Shown here: positions 36,831-44,707 of the stretch, in pieces
Layout: each line of letters opens with the position of its first letter
Numbering within the stretch: the stretch's first letter is position 1
Assembly (NCBI RefSeq): GCF_003049525.1
Contig: NZ_PYWL01000008.1
Location: forward strand, 156,081 to 220,080
Origin: Lysinibacillus fusiformis
GTDB taxonomy: Bacteria; Bacillota; Bacilli; Bacillales_A; Planococcaceae
Length of the DNA: 64,000 nt
Direction: 5' to 3'
The notes under the pieces: generated by a model
What the model was told of the DNA's origin: nothing
What the model saw: only the letters and a program-made list of their open reading frames with translations
Database searches by the model: none
Made by a program: the position numbers and the translations under genes

Positions 36831-38321
36831 TTACTTAACTTTATCTTTCTGTAAAAATTCAACATCTTTTTTAAAAGGATAAACTTCTTTTGCAAGTCTT
36901 GAATGTTCAAAAGAAAACAGGTTAAAACTTGATAACCCAGGTGAGTCAACGGTAATGATTGTATGGGCTAAGGGTTCAAATCCGGCACGGAAATGCTGAC
37001 TTGATTTTAAAGCGACAATTTTGTATGACCTAATATCAATCCCGTGTAATAAAAAGATTTGTTCATCCAGTGTTTGCGACCTTTTAGAACAAACAACAAT
37101 ATCAATATCGCCAACTACTAATCTTGCAGACTTACCATAATTTACTTTTGCACCTTTTCCCATTTGAGAAGACTGGATAAATCGGCCATCTGCTAGAGTT
37201 TTAACATAAGCAGTTACCTTGAGCGGTTTTCCATGTAAATCATCTGTTTTGCCACCTAGTAATACATCGATTGTTGCTCCTACTCCACTATTATGAGCAA
37301 TATTCACTACTTCCGGGTCATAAATAAAACTGAAACAAGCATTTTCAAGATTTGCCTCTATCATGGCTGAAAGTAGATGAGTTCCATCACCTGGCGTACC
37401 CCCTCCAGGATTGTCTGAAGTTTCGTTAATGACAATTGGCTTTCCTTCTATTTTTAGTGCTCTTTTAATTCCTTCATCTGGATTAATAATGTCTGGAAAA
37501 AACATCTCTTTTGTATTCCAAATCTCCAAAGCGATTTCTTCTGCAGTTTGATCTGCAAGCTCCTGATCATTATTAGTGACGGTCACCACCGAAACTCCAA
37601 CTTCAGGTATATTCGTGTAAGGAAAGCCATGAAAGAATGTGCAATCAATAATTTTTTCATTTACTTCATGTGCCCAGCACAGTTCATTGATATTTTTTGC
37701 TGGTGGTAAATTTGTAGTAGATGTAGGAATCATAAGTGGGAGTTTTTTTAGGCTCATTTTTGGTTGAAGCTCACCTGAAAGAATTTTTCGGGTAATATCG
37801 ATTGCCTCGATTCCTCTTTCAAAACAATCAACATGTGGGTAAAAATTAACGCCCAATAGGACATCTGCTTCTTGAACCATCTGATCCGTTATATTTCCGT
37901 GTAGGTCTAGCGTGACGACAACAGGAATTTTATACCCGACAACTTCTCTAATAGCGGATAATATACCGCCTTCAAGATCATCAACGTCTTCCGCGACACC
38001 AGCACCATGAAGTGCAAGACAAATGGCATCATACTCTTTCACAGCTTTAATTGAATTCGTTAACTCCTGAAGAAGCACGTTGTAGGTTTCTTTTGTTATA
38101 ACTCCAGAAGGCATGGCAAATGCTGAAAATAAAGGAATTATTTCTACTCCTGTTTCTTCAGCACGTTCCATCATTCCACCTAAGTAATCTCTTACTTTAC
38201 GATGTTTCTGTAGGATCTCGTCGCCATGAATCCATTCCCATTCCTTAAACGACTCAACAGTTGTTTTCTCATTAGCAAACGTGTTTGTCTCATGTGCAAT
38301 TTCGCCTATCAAGATTTTCAT
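36831..38321 (-). CDS. M81-family metallopeptidase (MlrC-like)
   Basis: Protein of about 496 aa in the M81/MlrC (DUF1485) family. It starts MKILIGEIAHETNTFA, with ALHGAGVAEDVDDLEG and VVTLDLHGNITDQMV (probable zinc-site residues), and NPGGGTPGDGTH in the second half. MlrC itself opens linear microcystin fragments, which contain D-amino acids; most relatives are uncharacterised. I begin at the ATG at 38321 with AGGGTGGG upstream. It lies 8 bp before the binding protein, so it is the first gene of the transport operon. The upstream region has interlocked inverted repeats. Confidence 0.88.
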   Translation of the reverse strand: MKILIGEIAHETNTFANEKTTVESFKEWEWIHGDEILQKHRKVRDYLGGMMERAEETGVEIIPLFSAFAMPSGVITKETYNVLLQELTNSIKAVKEYDAICLALHGAGVAEDVDDLEGGILSAIREVVGYKIPVVVTLDLHGNITDQMVQEADVLLGVNFYPHVDCFERGIEAIDITRKILSGELQPKMSLKKLPLMIPTSTTNLPPAKNINELCWAHEVNEKIIDCTFFHGFPYTNIPEVGVSVVTVTNNDQELADQTAEEIALEIWNTKEMFFPDIINPDEGIKRALKIEGKPIVINETSDNPGGGTPGDGTHLLSAMIEANLENACFSFIYDPEVVNIAHNSGVGATIDVLLGGKTDDLHGKPLKVTAYVKTLADGRFIQSSQMGKGAKVNYGKSARLVVGDIDIVVCSKRSQTLDEQIFLLHGIDIRSYKIVALKSSQHFRAGFEPLAHTIITVDSPGLSSFNLFSFEHSRLAKEVYPFKKDVEFLQKDKVK

Positions 38322-38345
38322 TATTTTACCCACCCTTTTTGAAGT

Positions 38346-38389
38346 ATTTACTTTAAAATAAAACAAAAATAAAGTAAATGTTTTATTTT
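38346..38389. promoter_or_regulatory. Two interlocked inverted repeats upstream of the M81-opp operon
   Basis: Arms 38346-38355 and 38370-38379 are perfect inverted 10-mers (ATTTACTTTA / TAAAGTAAAT). Arms 38355-38364 and 38380-38389 are a second perfect pair (AAAATAAAAC / GTTTTATTTT). The pairs interleave in the short gap before the M81 gene. They look like an operator or promoter region rather than a terminator; AT-richness calls for caution. Confidence 0.5.
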
Positions 38390-38390
38390 T

Positions 38391-38612
38391 TTAATCATAT
38401 TGATTTTGGGCAAAGTTGTCAATACAGTTATTTATTTTTTCTAAAATTTCAGAATTTATAGATACATGTACCTGTTCAGCCAGCGCTATCATCAAAACAG
38501 GACAACAATCTACCGACTCTTGTCCAAATAAATCTAAAAAAAGCAACTGGACATAGCGATCGCCATGTTCAGTTGCAAAAAATTGCTTATTTATATAGAA
38601 AAGGCCCAGCAC
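38391..38612 (-). CDS. Small hypothetical protein
   Basis: Possible 73-aa protein starting at GTG 38612, five bases after the dsdA stop. No family is recognised and there is no membrane segment. It has a hydrophobic middle (VDCCPVLMIALAEQV) with a Cys-Cys pair and an acidic helical end (ILEKINNCIDNF). It lacks a clear ribosome site and could depend on translational coupling with dsdA. It could also be a chance frame or the remains of a longer gene. Confidence 0.4.
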   Translation of the reverse strand: MLGLFYINKQFFATEHGDRYVQLLFLDLFGQESVDCCPVLMIALAEQVHVSINSEILEKINNCIDNFAQNQYD

Positions 38613-38617
38613 TTTTT

Positions 38618-39997
38618 TTATCGAGAAACTATGTCTGATCCATCAATTTTGTTTTCTAGCGCCAACTTCAAACCTTTTTGATAATATTGATTCATGATAT
38701 CTTCCGGAACCATGCTCCCCCCAGTTCCCCAAATAATATGTGTACTGTTTTTCATTAATTGTTCTGTTAAATGAAGCTTGCTTAAATAATCAGTGCCCTC
38801 TTTATATAATTTTATTGGTCCTAACATACCAGCTAGTGCTGATGGTTCTAAATAAATGCCTTCAGTATCGACAAGGTCCTTAAGTAACCTATACAATTGT
38901 TCATCGCTAACAGTAAAATTACCACTTAAAAAAGGTTCTATAGTCTTACCAACAAATCCAGAGGGTCTTCCTACAGCAAGTCCATCTGCCTCTGTTACAT
39001 TATCAATGCCAATCTCTTGCACAGAAACCTGATCATGCAGTCCTGTCATTAAACCGAGTAGCATACAAGGAGAGTGAGTAGGTTCAGCAAAGAAACAGTG
39101 AACATTATCTTCAAACAATAGCTTCAAGCCAAAAGCTATCCCCCCTGGACCGCCACCTACACCGCATGGAAGGTAAACCATTAAAGGATGGTGTTTATCT
39201 ATCATTATATTCAGATCATCTAATTGTTTTTTTAAGCGTGACGCAGCTACTGCATAGCCTAAAAATAAATCATGTGAATTTTCATCATCCACAAAATAGC
39301 ATGTTGGGTCCTTTTCTGCCTGAATTCGACCTTCTTCTACTGCTTTACTATAATCAGCTTCATATTCAATAACAGTGACATGACTATTTCTGAGCAAGTC
39401 CTTTTTCCATTGCTTAGCATCTGCTGACATGTGAACCGTCACATTAAAGCCTAATTTTGAGCTTATAATACCAATACTCAGTCCTAGATTCCCAGTTGAG
39501 CCTACTGCAATAGAATAGTGTGAGAAGAAAGATCGGAACTTCTCACTAGCCAAAATTGAATAATCATCATCGACCGTTAACAAATTATGTTGAATAGCCA
39601 AATTCTCTGCATGTTTGAGAATTTCATAAATCCCCCCTCTAGCTTTGATAGATCCAGATATAGGAAGATGACTATCACATTTCAGTAATAAATCACCTAA
39701 AATTGGCTGCTGAAAAGTATTCTGTAATGATTGCTTCATGGCAGGAACATCCACTAGAGGAGATTCAATCATTCCCGCTGTTCCTTCCGTTTCAGGAAAA
39801 ACCTTCGCTATATATGGAGCGAAGCGTACCAACCTTTCCTCCGCATCCCTTACATCCGCTTCGTTCAGAGGGGATTTTTTAATTCCTGATTGGAAAATCT
39901 CCATATTCGGATTTATCCAAAATACTTCCTCCATTACTGTAAGCTTATCGAATATTGGATATTGTTCTTTCCATATTTGTTTATCTTTTTTCATCAT
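38618..39997 (-). CDS. dsdA: D-serine ammonia-lyase (D-serine dehydratase)
   Basis: PLP enzyme converting D-serine to pyruvate and ammonia; D-threonine is a usual side substrate. The 459-residue protein has [13 protein letters not shown] with the PLP lysine, [21 protein letters not shown] (phosphate loop), and a glycine-rich [19 protein letters not shown], all characteristic of DsdA. GGGGGATCAGCTAG precedes the ATG pair at 39997/39994. It is the first gene of the minus-strand run, divergent from the XRE-cupin regulator that probably controls it. It gives the cluster a direct link to D-amino acid catabolism. Confidence 0.95.
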   Translation of the reverse strand: MMKKDKQIWKEQYPIFDKLTVMEEVFWINPNMEIFQSGIKKSPLNEADVRDAEERLVRFAPYIAKVFPETEGTAGMIESPLVDVPAMKQSLQNTFQQPILGDLLLKCDSHLPISGSIKARGGIYEILKHAENLAIQHNLLTVDDDYSILASEKFRSFFSHYSIAVGSTGNLGLSIGIISSKLGFNVTVHMSADAKQWKKDLLRNSHVTVIEYEADYSKAVEEGRIQAEKDPTCYFVDDENSHDLFLGYAVAASRLKKQLDDLNIMIDKHHPLMVYLPCGVGGGPGGIAFGLKLLFEDNVHCFFAEPTHSPCMLLGLMTGLHDQVSVQEIGIDNVTEADGLAVGRPSGFVGKTIEPFLSGNFTVSDEQLYRLLKDLVDTEGIYLEPSALAGMLGPIKLYKEGTDYLSKLHLTEQLMKNSTHIIWGTGGSMVPEDIMNQYYQKGLKLALENKIDGSDIVSR

Positions 39998-40047
39998 CTA
40001 GCTGATCCCCCCATTTTTCTTGTAGTAGTTCTAGTTATAAAATATAA

Positions 40048-40113
40048 TTAAATAATATTTAATAAAGTTTAACACATTTGCTGTTCCCGTTAAATAAAAT
40101 TTAATAATGTTAA
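40048..40113. promoter_or_regulatory. Paired direct repeats between dsdA and the XRE-cupin gene
   Basis: Two 24-bp copies starting at 40048 and 40090, 42 bp apart (about four helical turns), match at 21 of 24 positions; each contains TTAAATA then ATTTAATAA. They sit in the shared divergent promoter region and are candidate operators for the adjacent regulator. The composition is AT-rich, so chance similarity is possible. Confidence 0.5.
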
Positions 40114-40146
40114 ATAATTTTTAATTCATATGATAGGAGTTTCAAA

Positions 40147-40692
40147 ATGGAGAATATTGATATTGGGAAGAAAGTTGAGAAATACAGAAAAATGAAGGAT
40201 TTGACTAATAGAGAATTAGCAGCTTTAGCTGGCATTACCCCTTCCATGTTAAGCCAAATTGAACGGGGTCTAGCGAATCCATCCATTCAAACATTAAAAG
40301 TCTTAGCAAAAACTTTAGATGTTCCAACATTTAGCTTTTTTATGGAAGAAACAAACACTGAGGCTTTAATAGTGAGATCCAATAAACGTAAGAAAATGAT
40401 TGTAGATAACTTGTCCTATGAGTTATTATCACCCGATTTCACAGGTAATTTGGCGTCAGCCATTTTGACCGTTCCACCCTATACGTCTTCTTCAGAGAAA
40501 CTTTTGGATCATAGAGGCGAGGAAATAGCAGTTATTATAGAAGGAAGCATAAAAATTTATTTGGGTGAGGAAGAATATCTTTTAGAAGTTGGTGATAGTG
40601 TGAAAATACCAGCAAATTTGAAGCATAAATGGGAAAATAATTCTAATACAGTGGCAGTTGTATTATTTTCTGTTACTCCTCCTATTTTTTAA
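40147..40692 (+). CDS. XRE-family regulator with C-terminal cupin domain
   Basis: Transcription factor of 181 aa. The N-terminal ~65 residues are an XRE helix-turn-helix (KDLTNRELAALAGITPSMLSQIERG). The C-terminal half is a cupin_2 ligand domain (HRGEEIAVIIEGSIKIYLGE, VGDSVKIPANLKHKWEN). This architecture is common in regulators of amino-acid and polyamine catabolism. TAGGAG precedes the ATG. It is divergent from dsdA, making it the likely local regulator, with D-serine or another small amino acid as possible ligand (inference). Confidence 0.9.
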   Translation: MENIDIGKKVEKYRKMKDLTNRELAALAGITPSMLSQIERGLANPSIQTLKVLAKTLDVPTFSFFMEETNTEALIVRSNKRKKMIVDNLSYELLSPDFTGNLASAILTVPPYTSSSEKLLDHRGEEIAVIIEGSIKIYLGEEEYLLEVGDSVKIPANLKHKWENNSNTVAVVLFSVTPPIF

Positions 40693-40841
40693 AACATTAA
40701 AAGAGATATGTATGAATACGAACAAAAAATATTTTTGTCTCACCTAAACAAATTTGAATATAGAAGGAGTTAGCATGGTAAGTTCAATTAGTGAAATCAC
40801 CAAAAAAATTATATGGAGGTTTGTGAGTTAACAAGTAATAA

Positions 40842-41021
40842 AAATGGCAACTTACATTGTACGAAGAATTTATATGTAGTAATGCTGTATCTTTAACGGA
40901 ATCTGTGTATTCTTCAAATATGCATCCTATGTCCCCTTATAATGATGAGGTTTTAATAAGTTTCTTTATGTATGAGCAAATCGAAAAAATTATATACATC
41001 TTATGGGTTTACGTTTACTAG
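40842..41021 (+). pseudogene. Possible degraded coding remnant
   Basis: An open frame of 59 codons beginning AAA-TGG and ending at TAG 41019-41021, with no start in a good context (TTG at 40857 possible). It encodes a protein-like string including SVYSSNMHPMSPYNDEV and FFMYEQIEKII. I do not recognise the parent family. It lies downstream of the XRE-cupin gene and upstream of a terminator, consistent with a decayed second gene. Confidence 0.3.
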
Positions 41022-41108
41022 GAAAGTAAACACTTTTACAGGGGACATGACAACTCATGAATATTATTATAGGCTAGATTTATAAGTTTGACTGTCAATA
41101 CATAAACG

Positions 41109-41155
41109 AGTCTGTAGACAAACTTAACATTTTAAGAGTTTGTCTACGGACTTTT
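41109..41155 (+). terminator. Intrinsic terminator
   Basis: 16-bp near-perfect stem (41109-41124 with 41136-41151), one mismatch, followed by TTTTATGTTTTT. It ends plus-strand transcription from the XRE-cupin region. Confidence 0.8.
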
Positions 41156-41302
41156 ATGTTTTTCCTCATGGATAGTCATAGTTATGTAATGCCTAGCGCA
41201 CTTAAAATTTTAGGTTTCCTACAATTGCAATAGACTTGCCCACCTAAGAATCACGCACTCTTCATTAATATCTCTATACCTCTTCGTATGACTTAAAGAC
41301 GA

Positions 41303-42700
41303 TTAATCAACAAATGTATAGTCACCATTACTTTCGAGAATATCCTTTAAGATGATTAATGCTTGCTCCAACTGATACTCTGGAGCTGCTATAGCCATAC
41401 GCACAGCATTCACTGGCTTTGCATTGCCGACTGCGAAGCGTTCTGCAGCATAGACCTGTACACCCGCTTTTGAGGCCAGCAATTCAAATTGTACGCCTGT
41501 GAATTTGTCTGGCAATAGGAGCCATCTGAAAATACATTCCTCGTCACCTAAAATGTGATACTCTGCTAAATAATGATTAACAAGTGCATTTTGTTGTTTT
41601 GCATATGCTCGATGTTTTTCCAATATGGTTTGAGCAACTCCTTCATGTATCAATCTTGCTGCAAGCTCTAGCATAATTGGAGAGACTGATATATTGATAT
41701 TATAGAGAGTTTCCATTATTTTTTTACGAAATGCAGGAGGTGTGACGATAAAGGATAGTCGCAGCCCTGGTGAGATTGTTTTCGACAGACTAGCAATATA
41801 GATCACTTTTTCTGGTGCATAGGAAGCAATCGGAGCATATGGATTTTCCTTAAGAAAGCTATAAATTGCATCCTCAATGACAAGCAAATTTCTCTGTCTT
41901 GCTACTTCTGCGATCATTTTTCTTGTTTCTACCGACATCGTATGTGTAGTTGGATTATGAAAATCAGGGATGACATAAATGCCTTTAATATGTTCATTTT
42001 TACAAGCATACAGCAGTCCTTCTTTTGTCATCTCACCCTGGCATTGTTGTATAGCGACAAGCTGAATACCTAGCATATTGGCAGCAGTTTTCACCCCAGC
42101 GTAAGTAATAGGATCTGTCCCAATTCGATCGCCTGGCTGGAATAATGCCGCAAGTGTTCCAACAATGGCATTTTGTCCACCAGCTCCAAGCAAAATGGGC
42201 TGATCTGTTTGAAAATTTACCAATTCGAAGAGCTTGAGCACGGCCTCATTTTGCCAAGCGTTACCCTCAGGTCGCCCATATTGAAATAGTTTAGGAAAGC
42301 TAGGTTCACCTACCATTTTTTTCATATAACGAGTAATGTCCTCATTGACAAAGTTATCTGGTAGTACGGAGCCCATTTCAATGATCGGTGTCGTACGGTT
42401 TGATGGTAATAAAATTTTATTGCTAGCTGCATCCGTTGAAACAAATGTGCCACTACCAATCGAGGCATATATTAATCCCTTTTGTCCACAGAGCTTAAAT
42501 GCACGTGTAATCGTGCTTAAATTCACATCTAAAAAATCTGCTAATTCGCGTTGCGGTGGCAATTTTGTTCCTGGCGTTAGCCTTCCTTCTTTAATGTCTA
42601 GCTCTAGCTGTTGTGCAATGGCTATATATAATGGAGCCGTGCTATTACTAATATCTGGCTTCCAACTCATAGGATACGCATCAAATGAATTAATAGGCAT
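41303..42700 (-). CDS. MocR-type regulator: GntR DNA-binding domain fused to PLP aminotransferase domain
   Basis: About 465 aa. The N-terminal ~80 residues are a GntR winged helix (APLYIAIAQQLELDIKEGRL, LPPQRELADFLDVNLSTITRAF). The rest is a class I/II aminotransferase fold with the PLP lysine in IASLSKTISPGLRLSF. MocR proteins such as GabR and PdxR use PLP as a sensing cofactor. I start at the ATG at 42700 with AAGG about ten bases upstream. It is divergent from an aminotransferase gene, and three operator half-sites lie between them, so it most likely regulates that gene and itself. Confidence 0.9.
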   Translation of the reverse strand: MPINSFDAYPMSWKPDISNSTAPLYIAIAQQLELDIKEGRLTPGTKLPPQRELADFLDVNLSTITRAFKLCGQKGLIYASIGSGTFVSTDAASNKILLPSNRTTPIIEMGSVLPDNFVNEDITRYMKKMVGEPSFPKLFQYGRPEGNAWQNEAVLKLFELVNFQTDQPILLGAGGQNAIVGTLAALFQPGDRIGTDPITYAGVKTAANMLGIQLVAIQQCQGEMTKEGLLYACKNEHIKGIYVIPDFHNPTTHTMSVETRKMIAEVARQRNLLVIEDAIYSFLKENPYAPIASYAPEKVIYIASLSKTISPGLRLSFIVTPPAFRKKIMETLYNINISVSPIMLELAARLIHEGVAQTILEKHRAYAKQQNALVNHYLAEYHILGDEECIFRWLLLPDKFTGVQFELLASKAGVQVYAAERFAVGNAKPVNAVRMAIAAPEYQLEQALIILKDILESNGDYTFVD

Positions 42701-42726
42701 TCGCAAAGCGCCTTCTTTCTATTAAT

Positions 42727-42777
42727 TTGCATACAATAGTTTAATTGTCTTGCATACAATGATAATATTGTATGCAA
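42727..42777. promoter_or_regulatory. MocR operator: three TTGCATACAAT half-sites
   Basis: Perfect 11-bp copies at 42727-42737 and 42750-42760 (direct, 23 bp apart) and an inverted copy at 42767-42777. The last two form a palindrome with a 6-bp centre. This two-direct-plus-one-inverted pattern suits a head-to-tail MocR dimer. The third copy overlaps the -35 box of the aminotransferase promoter. Confidence 0.85.
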
Positions 42778-42796
42778 CCGATGACAATGATATAAT
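42768..42796 (+). promoter_or_regulatory. Predicted promoter of the aminotransferase gene
   Basis: -35 TTGTAT (42768-42773) and -10 TATAAT (42791-42796) with a 17-bp spacer. The -35 lies inside the third MocR half-site. Confidence 0.75.
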
Positions 42797-42829
42797 TTTT
42801 AAAAAATCAGAAAAAAAGGACCGATCATT

Positions 42830-43993
42830 ATGCAATATTCTGAAAGAATCTTAAATACTCCATCCTCATTTATTCGAAATATTTTGAAAGTGACAGATGC
42901 AGAGGATGTCATTTCCTTTGCAGGTGGGCTTCCAAACCCAATCTCTTTCCCAATTGATGCATTAAGAGCATCAGTAGATCAAGCTATCACAAAAAATGGT
43001 AGCCGTCTATTTCAATATTCTTCAACTCAAGGTTATGCACCATTACGTGAGTACATTGCTGCGAAGTATCAACGTGTCCACGGGCTTGATATCCATGCTG
43101 ACGACGTCTTTATTACAACAGGTTCACAGCAAGCACTTGAATTAATTGGTAAAGTACTTATTAATAAGGGCGATGGCATTATTATCGAAGAGCCTGGTTA
43201 CTTAGGGGCTATTCAAGCCTTTACATTAGCTGAACCAACCTTTCATGGGGTAACACTAGAAAACGATGGTCTTAATCTGGAAGAATTAGAGCAAGCCCTA
43301 CAACAACCAAATGTAAAATTTATTTACACAGTTCCAAACTTCCAAAATCCAACGGGTCTCACATACTCGAAAGAAAAGCGTGAGCAAATATACGAATTGG
43401 TTGCCAAGTATGATGTTGCTTTAATTGAGGATGATCCTTATGGGGAGCTACGTTTCCAAGGCGAGCCACTTCCTTATATCGGCGCTGGTAAATTAGAAAA
43501 TAGTATTTTACTAGGTTCTTTCTCTAAGACGGTCACACCTGGCATGCGTCTTGGTTTTATCATTACAAAAAATAAAGAGCTTTTACAGCATATCGAAACA
43601 GCTAAGCAAGCTTCTGATCTTCATACGAATATTTTCTCGCAATATGTTATCTATGATTATTTAGCAAGTAATGATTACACGGAGCATGTTAATAAAATAA
43701 TTAGCTTATATAAAAATCAATCAGAAGCGATGCTAGATGCGATGCAAGAGTTTTTCCCTGCCCATGTTGAGTACACACGACCTGAGGGAGGCATGTTCAT
43801 TTGGGCAACAATGAAGGATGGTACGTCAGCCCTTGATGTATTCCATAAAGCGATGGAACAAAAGGTTGCCTTCGTGCCGGGTGATCCATTCTATACATCG
43901 AAAACGAACGTGAATACAATGCGCTTAAACTATACAAATGCAACACCTGAAGTAATCCGCGAGGGTATTAAACGTTTAGCAAGTATACTGTAA
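42830..43993 (+). CDS. PLP-dependent class I/II aminotransferase (2-aminoadipate/aromatic type)
   Basis: Aminotransferase of 387 aa. It begins YSERILNTPSSFIRNILK and contains VISFAGGLPNP, the PLP-phosphate region TGSQQALELIG, NFQNPTG, and the PLP lysine in SFSKTVTPGMRLGF. The family is close to LysN/ARO8-type enzymes acting on 2-aminoadipate, aromatic or branched amino acids; the substrate cannot be fixed. AAAGGA precedes the ATG. It is divergent from and probably controlled by the MocR gene. Confidence 0.88.
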   Translation: MQYSERILNTPSSFIRNILKVTDAEDVISFAGGLPNPISFPIDALRASVDQAITKNGSRLFQYSSTQGYAPLREYIAAKYQRVHGLDIHADDVFITTGSQQALELIGKVLINKGDGIIIEEPGYLGAIQAFTLAEPTFHGVTLENDGLNLEELEQALQQPNVKFIYTVPNFQNPTGLTYSKEKREQIYELVAKYDVALIEDDPYGELRFQGEPLPYIGAGKLENSILLGSFSKTVTPGMRLGFIITKNKELLQHIETAKQASDLHTNIFSQYVIYDYLASNDYTEHVNKIISLYKNQSEAMLDAMQEFFPAHVEYTRPEGGMFIWATMKDGTSALDVFHKAMEQKVAFVPGDPFYTSKTNVNTMRLNYTNATPEVIREGIKRLASIL

Positions 43994-44000
43994 AAAAATG

Positions 44001-44037
44001 AAACCGTATAAACGCTTTGAAGGCGTTTATACGGTTT
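44001..44037. terminator. Bidirectional terminator
   Basis: Perfect 15-bp stem (44001-44015 with 44023-44037), between the aminotransferase and the convergent XRE-cupin gene, with A/T tracts on both sides. Confidence 0.85.
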
Positions 44038-44038
44038 A

Positions 44039-44591
44039 TTAATGTGGATAGTATATGGTCATGCTGAGACGTGTTAAAGTCTTCCCAGGGTTGATATATG
44101 TGTGGGGGCGATCAGCTTTAAAACGGATGGCATCACCGCTTGCTAATCGATAGTCCTTACTTTGTATTCGAATGATTAATTCCCCATCAAAAACGGTTAA
44201 ATATTCCTCCGTTCCTTCTCTATGTGCCTCAGCGTGTAATGTTCCATTCTCCTTTATCTCGATACTATAAATTTCAAAGCGGCTATCCTTTTGAAAAGGA
44301 AAATGAGGGTAGACGATATATTTCCCGTTATCTTCCTCTAATGCATGAATGTCATTGCCTAAGATGAGCTCTATCTCTGCTTGCGGTTGATGAATAAGCT
44401 CTGTGAAAGAAACTTTTAACCCATTAGCTATTTTCCAAATGGTAGTTAATGTTGGGCTCGACTCCCCTCTTTCAATTTGTCCAATCATGGCTTTACTAAC
44501 CCCGCTTAGTTGCGATACCTTCTCTAGGCTTAATTTCTCTCTCACGAATAGCCTTTAAATTTCGAGCAAAAATCAGTTGAATATCATCCAT
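44039..44591 (-). pseudogene. XRE-cupin regulator disrupted by a frameshift
   Basis: The gene should begin at the ATG at 44591, which has AAGGAG seven bases upstream and encodes MDDIQLIFARNLKAIRE. The frame then shifts at a GA repeat (44537-44543, GAGAGAG on the minus strand). The rest (REKLSLEKVSQLSGVSKAMIGQIERG, then a cupin domain to residue ~185) reads in another frame. Nine bases instead of seven in the tract would restore one continuous XRE-cupin protein. The downstream part alone (GTG at 44545, 168 aa) lacks the first helix of the HTH and has no ribosome site. It could be a real null allele, slipped-strand variation, or a sequencing error. Confidence 0.75.
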
Positions 44592-44619
44592 ATTTAATCT
44601 CCTTTTAAATATATACAAT

Positions 44620-44681
44620 ATAACGCACGTTATGTATAATAAAACAAACAACGTTATAATGTCTGTTTCGGACATTATAAC
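44620..44681. promoter_or_regulatory. Palindromes in the XRE-cupin/LysE divergent region
   Basis: A perfect 11-bp inverted repeat (44653-44663 with 44671-44681, 7-bp spacer) carries TATAAT in each arm. A smaller ATAACG/CGTTAT palindrome lies at 44620-44633. Both sit between the regulator and the exporter and are likely operators over promoters. Confidence 0.65.
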
Positions 44682-44707
44682 ATACAAATTGAAAGTGGTG
44701 ATGGTCC

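Larger units (their letters stand above)
40693..41302. other. Intergenic region, probably with gene remnants
   Basis: 610 bp with no intact gene. After a GAAGGAG at 40763-40769 an 18-codon frame (ATG at 40774) stops early. An open stretch at 40842-41018 follows, then a terminator at 41109-41155. The early stops and short frames look like a decayed gene. Confidence 0.5.
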
